NCBI GenBank assembly: GCA_025201705.1
Contig: MU616647.1
Span: forward strand, 4,582 to 68,581
DNA length: 64,000 bases
Source of the DNA: Dissophora ornata
Taxonomy: Eukaryota > Mortierellomycota > Mortierellomycetes > Mortierellales > Mortierellaceae
Reading direction: 5' to 3'
Shown: in pieces, positions 59,301 to 64,000 of the stretch
Layout: every line of letters begins with the position of its first letter
Position numbering within the stretch: the first letter of the stretch is position 1
Position numbers and translations under genes: made by a program
Notes under the pieces: generated by a model
Told to the model about the DNA's origin: nothing
The model's input: only the letters and a program-made list of their open reading frames with translations
The model's database searches: none

Positions 59301-62300
59301 ATTGGGCACAGGTCGACACCTGGGTCGAAAAGGCAGTTTATGCCAGCCATCGTAAACTTGATATGCCCGATCACGGCATCTTCATGATGGCTTGGAAGAC
59401 GCCTATGCCGGAGAATGTTTGCCAAGACGAAATCGTATCAACAGACGCCCACCCGCTGAAAATGGCGTACAAGCTCGACGCGGACGCAATGTATCTTAGC
59501 CTTTTCGACCATGTAGTCCAATTCTACGTCGTGGAAAACTTCTTGGCGGTCGCGGTGGAGGTCGGAAATGATTTCATTTTGAAAGTTTCCATGAATGGTC
59601 ACGACTTTGCTCAGGCGGTTTTCCCACCCAACATCAGAGTCGACAAGCATGGATTCACAGTCCTGCAGTCGACTACGGGTAGTCTTGTAGTGGACGTGGC
59701 GAAATTGAATGTTGCTGGAAGAGAGTACGGCCGCTTGTTCAAGTCTAACAGCAATGGAACATACTTTTCTCTGCAGCTCGAAAACACCAATCGCAATGCT
59801 ATGCAGTTGGTCGACTGGGAAAAGATCGGAGGCATTGAGGGCGTTATTCTCGCGAATCAGGTCGTTAACACAGCCTCCCTGGCCAAGGACGGTGGAAAGC
59901 ACATTCGCACTCTGGTGTCATTCAATGATGGCGGTACTTGGAGCCCTGTTCGCGCCCCCGCTGGAAGCAACTGCGACGACAACGAGTGCTTCCTCCACTT
60001 GCACAGTGTTACGGACTATGATGGACCTGGAGCAGTCTTTAGCGCACCCTCATCAGTAGGTCTGGTCATGGGCGTAGGAAATGTTGGCAAGTATCTGGGG
60101 CCACTTGATTCCGCCCAAACGTATCTCAGTCGCGATGCTGGTAGGACATGGACTAAAGTGAGCGACACAAGAAGTCTTTATGAGTTTGGTGATGAAGGTG
60201 GTGTACTTGTTCTGGTTGACCCCTCGGCTCCGACACAAGAGGTGTCGTTTTCGTACGATTTCGGTTCGAGTTGGCAAAAGGCGGCCTTTGCGGATTCACC
60301 TGTGATGATCCAATCCTTGACTACGGAGCCGACCTCACATACCTCCAAGATCACCGTCACGGGCAGTTACGCCAATGGGGATCGCCAAGCTGTAATTTCG
60401 ACACTCGACTTTAGCAACCGCCGAGATTGCGTGATGGACAAAAACAATGCGGATAAGAGCGACTTTGAAAAGTGGTCTCCTTTCGAGGGCGAAGACGATC
60501 CCTGCATTCTGGGCAAGCAGGTACGCTAGTATACTAGTATAGCAGCAGCCACACGTTGCTGGTGTCGTTGAATTCGCCCTGACGTGCGATGTACAAGATT
60601 TAACAAGTGCTCCATTTTTATTTCATGTGCATGCTTAGATCACATATTGGCGCCGCAAACCTGACAGGACCTGCCGTGTGAACGACAAGGACGGAATTCC
60701 TGATATGGAGCAGTCAACTTGCAAGTGCACTGAGAGGGACTTTGAGTGCGATATTGGGTTCTTCAGGGACGAAGACGGCAGCTGTAAGCGCTTTGGGTAT
60801 GACCCTGACAAGCCCAAGGTTTGCAAGGACGTCTACATGGGCAAGTCTGGGTTCCGTAAGATCGCCGCCAGTGTCTGTAAGGATGGGAAGGATTTGCAAA
60901 ACCAGGACGTGGAGAGGCAGTGTGGTTCAAAGAAGGACGTGGAGAGCACGGTTTCATCCTTCCGCAACAAATACGACCGCAACCTGGACACCATCTTTTA
61001 CTTTCCAAACTCAGATGTAAGCGTTCTTCATATGGACAATGACTAGTTTATTTTTCGAAGATGGGTAGCGAAGATGATGACTGATTTGTGGTCTGTACTT
61101 GTATTCTTGCTATCACCCTCAGGCGCTCATGCTCAAGTTGGAGACCTATGTTTACAGAAGCAAGAATGATGGTAAGGACTGGGAAGAACTTGAATTTGAT
61201 GGCGTTGTGACAGGACTTCAGCGCCATCCATATGCCGACAGCATAGCTGTTATTGGCACGTCCGGCTACAAGCAGTATCTCACGCAGGATAGAGGAGAAA
61301 ACTGGGATACCATGGAATTGCCATTGTCATCAGCAGCCACATCCTTTCCTGTGAACCCATGGTCATTCCATCCTACCGAGCCCGAGTGGATGATCTTCTT
61401 GGGGGAGACAGGCTGCAACTTTGACAGAGATGATCACTGCCATATCGAAGCCTTCTACACCATGGATTCTGGCAAGAACTGGCAACCGCTTTCAACCTGG
61501 GTCCGGTCCTGCTCTTGGGCTCGGGACACTCGTTTCAATCAAGTCAACATTGAAGGAATCTACTGTGAGCAGTACAGCGACAGGTCTGGATCTCAAAGAA
61601 CTTTGTTGGGCGCGGATACGCCTGCGAGCCTTATTTACACGGATAACTATATGAGGAGTAGCAAGGTTCTCTTTGAGTTGACCGCCGGGTATGCTGTCTA
61701 CCCGGATTATATTGTTGTCGCAGAGTACGTGCCAAATCCACGACAGCTCCGAGTGGCCGTGTCAATGGACGGAATCAATTTTAAGGCTGCTCGTTACCCA
61801 GACAACTTTGATGTCATCAACCCTGCCTACACAGTCCTGGACTCGACCACGCGTTCCGTGTTTATGACGATCAACGTCATTAATCGCGAGGGTTCCAAGG
61901 TCGGCAATCTCTTTACGTCGGACTCTAACGGAACGTACTTCTCATTGTCTAAGAGATACGTGAGTGAATCGGACAGGGGTAACGTGGATTTCGAGAAGAT
62001 GCAGGGCATTGACGGTGTAGCCATGCTGAACGAGGTTACGAACGCCAACGAGGTCAACCAAGGCAAGAAAAAGCTGCTTCGATCTATGATCACCGTCAAT
62101 AATGGTAGGGACCAACTTTTTGACTGTATGAGGCTACCTGGCTCTTAGCCGTCGTCTAGGTAAACTCCTAGACTGATTATTAACTCTCTCTACCACCTGC
62201 ATGGTCATTAGGAAATACGTGGAGTCCGTTAAAGGCGCCTGAAGTTGACTCTGATAACCAACGTTACAGTGATTGCACGGTAAGATGACCGCCGCATTTG

Positions 62301-63812
62301 TCCATTCCTGGAATATATCGTTTTGCCCTGTCTGACTATAGTATTCTAATGTATACATATCTTCTCCAGGGCACGGATTGTAGTTTGAATCTGCACAATT
62401 ATCTCGACCGCAAGCACGTCGAAGACTTGTTTAGTTCCCCGTCGATCCCGGGTATGGTCATTGGCGTTGGTAACGTCGGCACTTCTCTCGGCGATTACGC
62501 TCAGGGCAATACCTTCATGACACGTGACGGCGGCCATTCCTGGAGAGAGATCCTCCATGGACCACACCAGTATGATTTTGGTGACCATGGTAGCATTATT
62601 CTTTTGTTCAAAGATGACGAGCGACCTACGGACCACATCGTGTACTCGCTTGACCATGGCAAGACGTTCCAGGAATTTGAATTTTCGACCGAGAAGGTGA
62701 TCCTCAAGGATATTGTGACTAAGTCTGGTGGTATTGGAAAGTCATTCCTCTTGTTTGCAGTCCCCCAGCCTGGCGGATCCAATACTGCAAGACATCTGAT
62801 CTTCCAGATTGATTTTGAGGGTCTTGACTTCCCTCCCTGCCGGTTGGACTTGAATGACGAGTCAAACGACGACTATGAGCGGTGGAGCCTTGCAGACCTC
62901 CGTGGAGAGAGCGGGAAGTGCATGTTTGGCCGTAAAGTCGAGTACTTTAGGAGGATCGAGGATCGCAAGTGCTTTGTGGGTGAGCTCGAGGTCAATCCAA
63001 GAAGTATCGACAGTAACTGCCAGTGTACCACAAGCGATTTTGAATGTGATTTCAACTACGAGCCCGACGGCAATGGCCATTGTGTGTTGATCAAGGACGC
63101 CAAACCCGTAGTCCTGAACGAAAAGGAGATGTGCGCTTCTTTGCCCGAAGGACAAGATTTTTACTACGAATCGGTCGGGTACCGCAAGATGGCCTTCTCG
63201 AGCTGTGTTGGGGACCATGAGTTGTTTGGTAGCAAGAAGTACTGTCCTGGAAAAGGCGGCATCGGATTCTTTGGCTGGGTTGGCATCATTATGGCATCTG
63301 GAGGCGGAGCATATGCCGTGATTTTCCTACTAAACAGATACAAGGGACATTTCGGAAACCGTGGCTCGTTTATCCGCCTGGGCAACGATGTTTACGACCA
63401 GATTCGACTGCCTCGGTCGTCGTCGCTGCCGTCTGTGAACATGCCATCAATGCATGTTCCTCGATCGTTCTCGAGGTCGTTGGGTCGGTTCCGGGTTCCA
63501 GATGTAGTTTATCAGGCTTGGGACAAGGTTTCTGCCACAGCTGCAGCGATTGCGCCTAATCGTCTGCGAAGATACTTTGGTGGCGGAGGTGGTTATAGGT
63601 ACCAGAACCTGAGTCAGGAGCCGGGCGAGGTCATTATGGATGACTACTTTGATCATTATCTGGACGACGATGATGATGAGAACACGACAGGCGCTGTCGG
63701 CTCAAACGGGCTGCTTAGCCATGGAGATGAGCTGCAGGATGCACAAGAGAGATTCCGCGATGATTCTGAGGATGAAGATGACGGCGACGAGGATTTGGAC
63801 AACATGGTTTAA
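56341..63812 (+). CDS. VPS10: VPS10/sortilin sorting receptor with three VPS10 modules
   Basis: Nine exons (56341-56571, 56673-56804, 56917-57102, 57190-58226, 58330-60520, 60639-61016, 61123-62104, 62212-62279, 62370-63812) join in frame to 2215 residues. A signal peptide ends near 51. Three beta-propeller modules follow (about 60-710, 715-1355, 1356-2026). Each has Asp-box blades (GKSW, GSTWK, GKDW) and ends in a ten-cysteine segment (for example CPCTDEDFECDYNF; CKCTERDFECDIGF; CQCTTSDFECDFNY). A membrane span lies at about 2035-2057. The 158-residue tail has YQNL (a YxxPhi sorting motif) and two acidic clusters. It carries vacuolar hydrolases from Golgi to endosome and is recycled by retromer. 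Yeast Vps10 has two modules (1579 residues). Confidence 0.95.
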
Positions 63813-63835
63813 TCGATATGCACTTTGTAGAAGCA

Positions 63836-63841
63836 AATAAA
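63836..63841 (+). terminator. Polyadenylation signal of VPS10
   Basis: AATAAA lies 24 bp past the VPS10 stop codon. The remaining bases to the window edge hold no gene that I can see. Confidence 0.5.
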
Positions 63842-64000
63842 TGTATATAGCACACCGCTGGTGCCATTGGGGTTGTATTTGATTTCTTTTTAAACGCGTG
63901 TTGTCGCTCAATGTTCAGCAAGTGACGCATTCTGTCCCCTTCTGACGAGTGGTCTCTTTTCGAGCTCTCGCAGCTCCCTTGTGCACAGAAGCATTCAATT

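Overview
The window is nuclear DNA of a fungus. The genes carry many short spliceosomal introns (about 50-130 nt, GT-AG, with one GC-AG), lie close together, and encode fungal-type proteins such as Vps1, Vps10, a HAL/NPR-type kinase and a QDE-1-type RNA-dependent RNA polymerase. The gene set and style suggest an early-diverging lineage, and Mortierellomycotina/Mucoromycota is my best guess; no marker gene here proves it. I rebuilt the splice sites by eye, and every multi-exon model below closes in frame.

Layout. 1-1750: non-coding repeats (a ~140-bp tandem repeat, then a large inverted repeat). 1967-7553: two tandem armadillo-repeat paralogues on the minus strand. 7554-10715: no convincing gene; an 840-bp palindrome with ~348-bp arms flanked by short direct repeats, then a stretch that looks decayed. 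10716-12629: ribosomal protein eS1. 12785-17424: VPS54 (GARP complex), divergent from a Pep12/syntaxin-7-like Qa-SNARE (17958-19457). 19614-21031: secreted bacterial-type neutral sphingomyelinase. 21339-23041: LARGE-like GT49 glycosyltransferase, divergent from the dynamin VPS1 (23521-27005). 27357-27950: single-span membrane protein. 29613-32790: mitotic-type cyclin. 32917-34883: SGT2. 34984-36209: MED20, divergent from an RNA-dependent RNA polymerase (36455-40937). 41340-41778: perfectly symmetric hairpin element beside a tRNA-Gly(GCC). 41929-44529: no clear gene. 44530-46994: HAL/NPR-type kinase, divergent from RAD26/ERCC6 (47518-52276). 52579-54066: LEA-2 membrane protein, divergent from CCDC25 (55124-55911). 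56341-63812: a VPS10 sorting receptor with three VPS10 modules.

How the genes fit together. VPS54, the Qa-SNARE, VPS1 and VPS10 all belong to endosome-Golgi/vacuole sorting: receptor, fission GTPase, tether and fusion SNARE. Clustering may be chance. The cyclin, RAD26, MED20, eS1 and SGT2 are housekeeping. The most unusual part is the RNA-silencing polymerase in a window that also holds three large foldback repeats able to give double-stranded RNA. A functional link between them is inference only.
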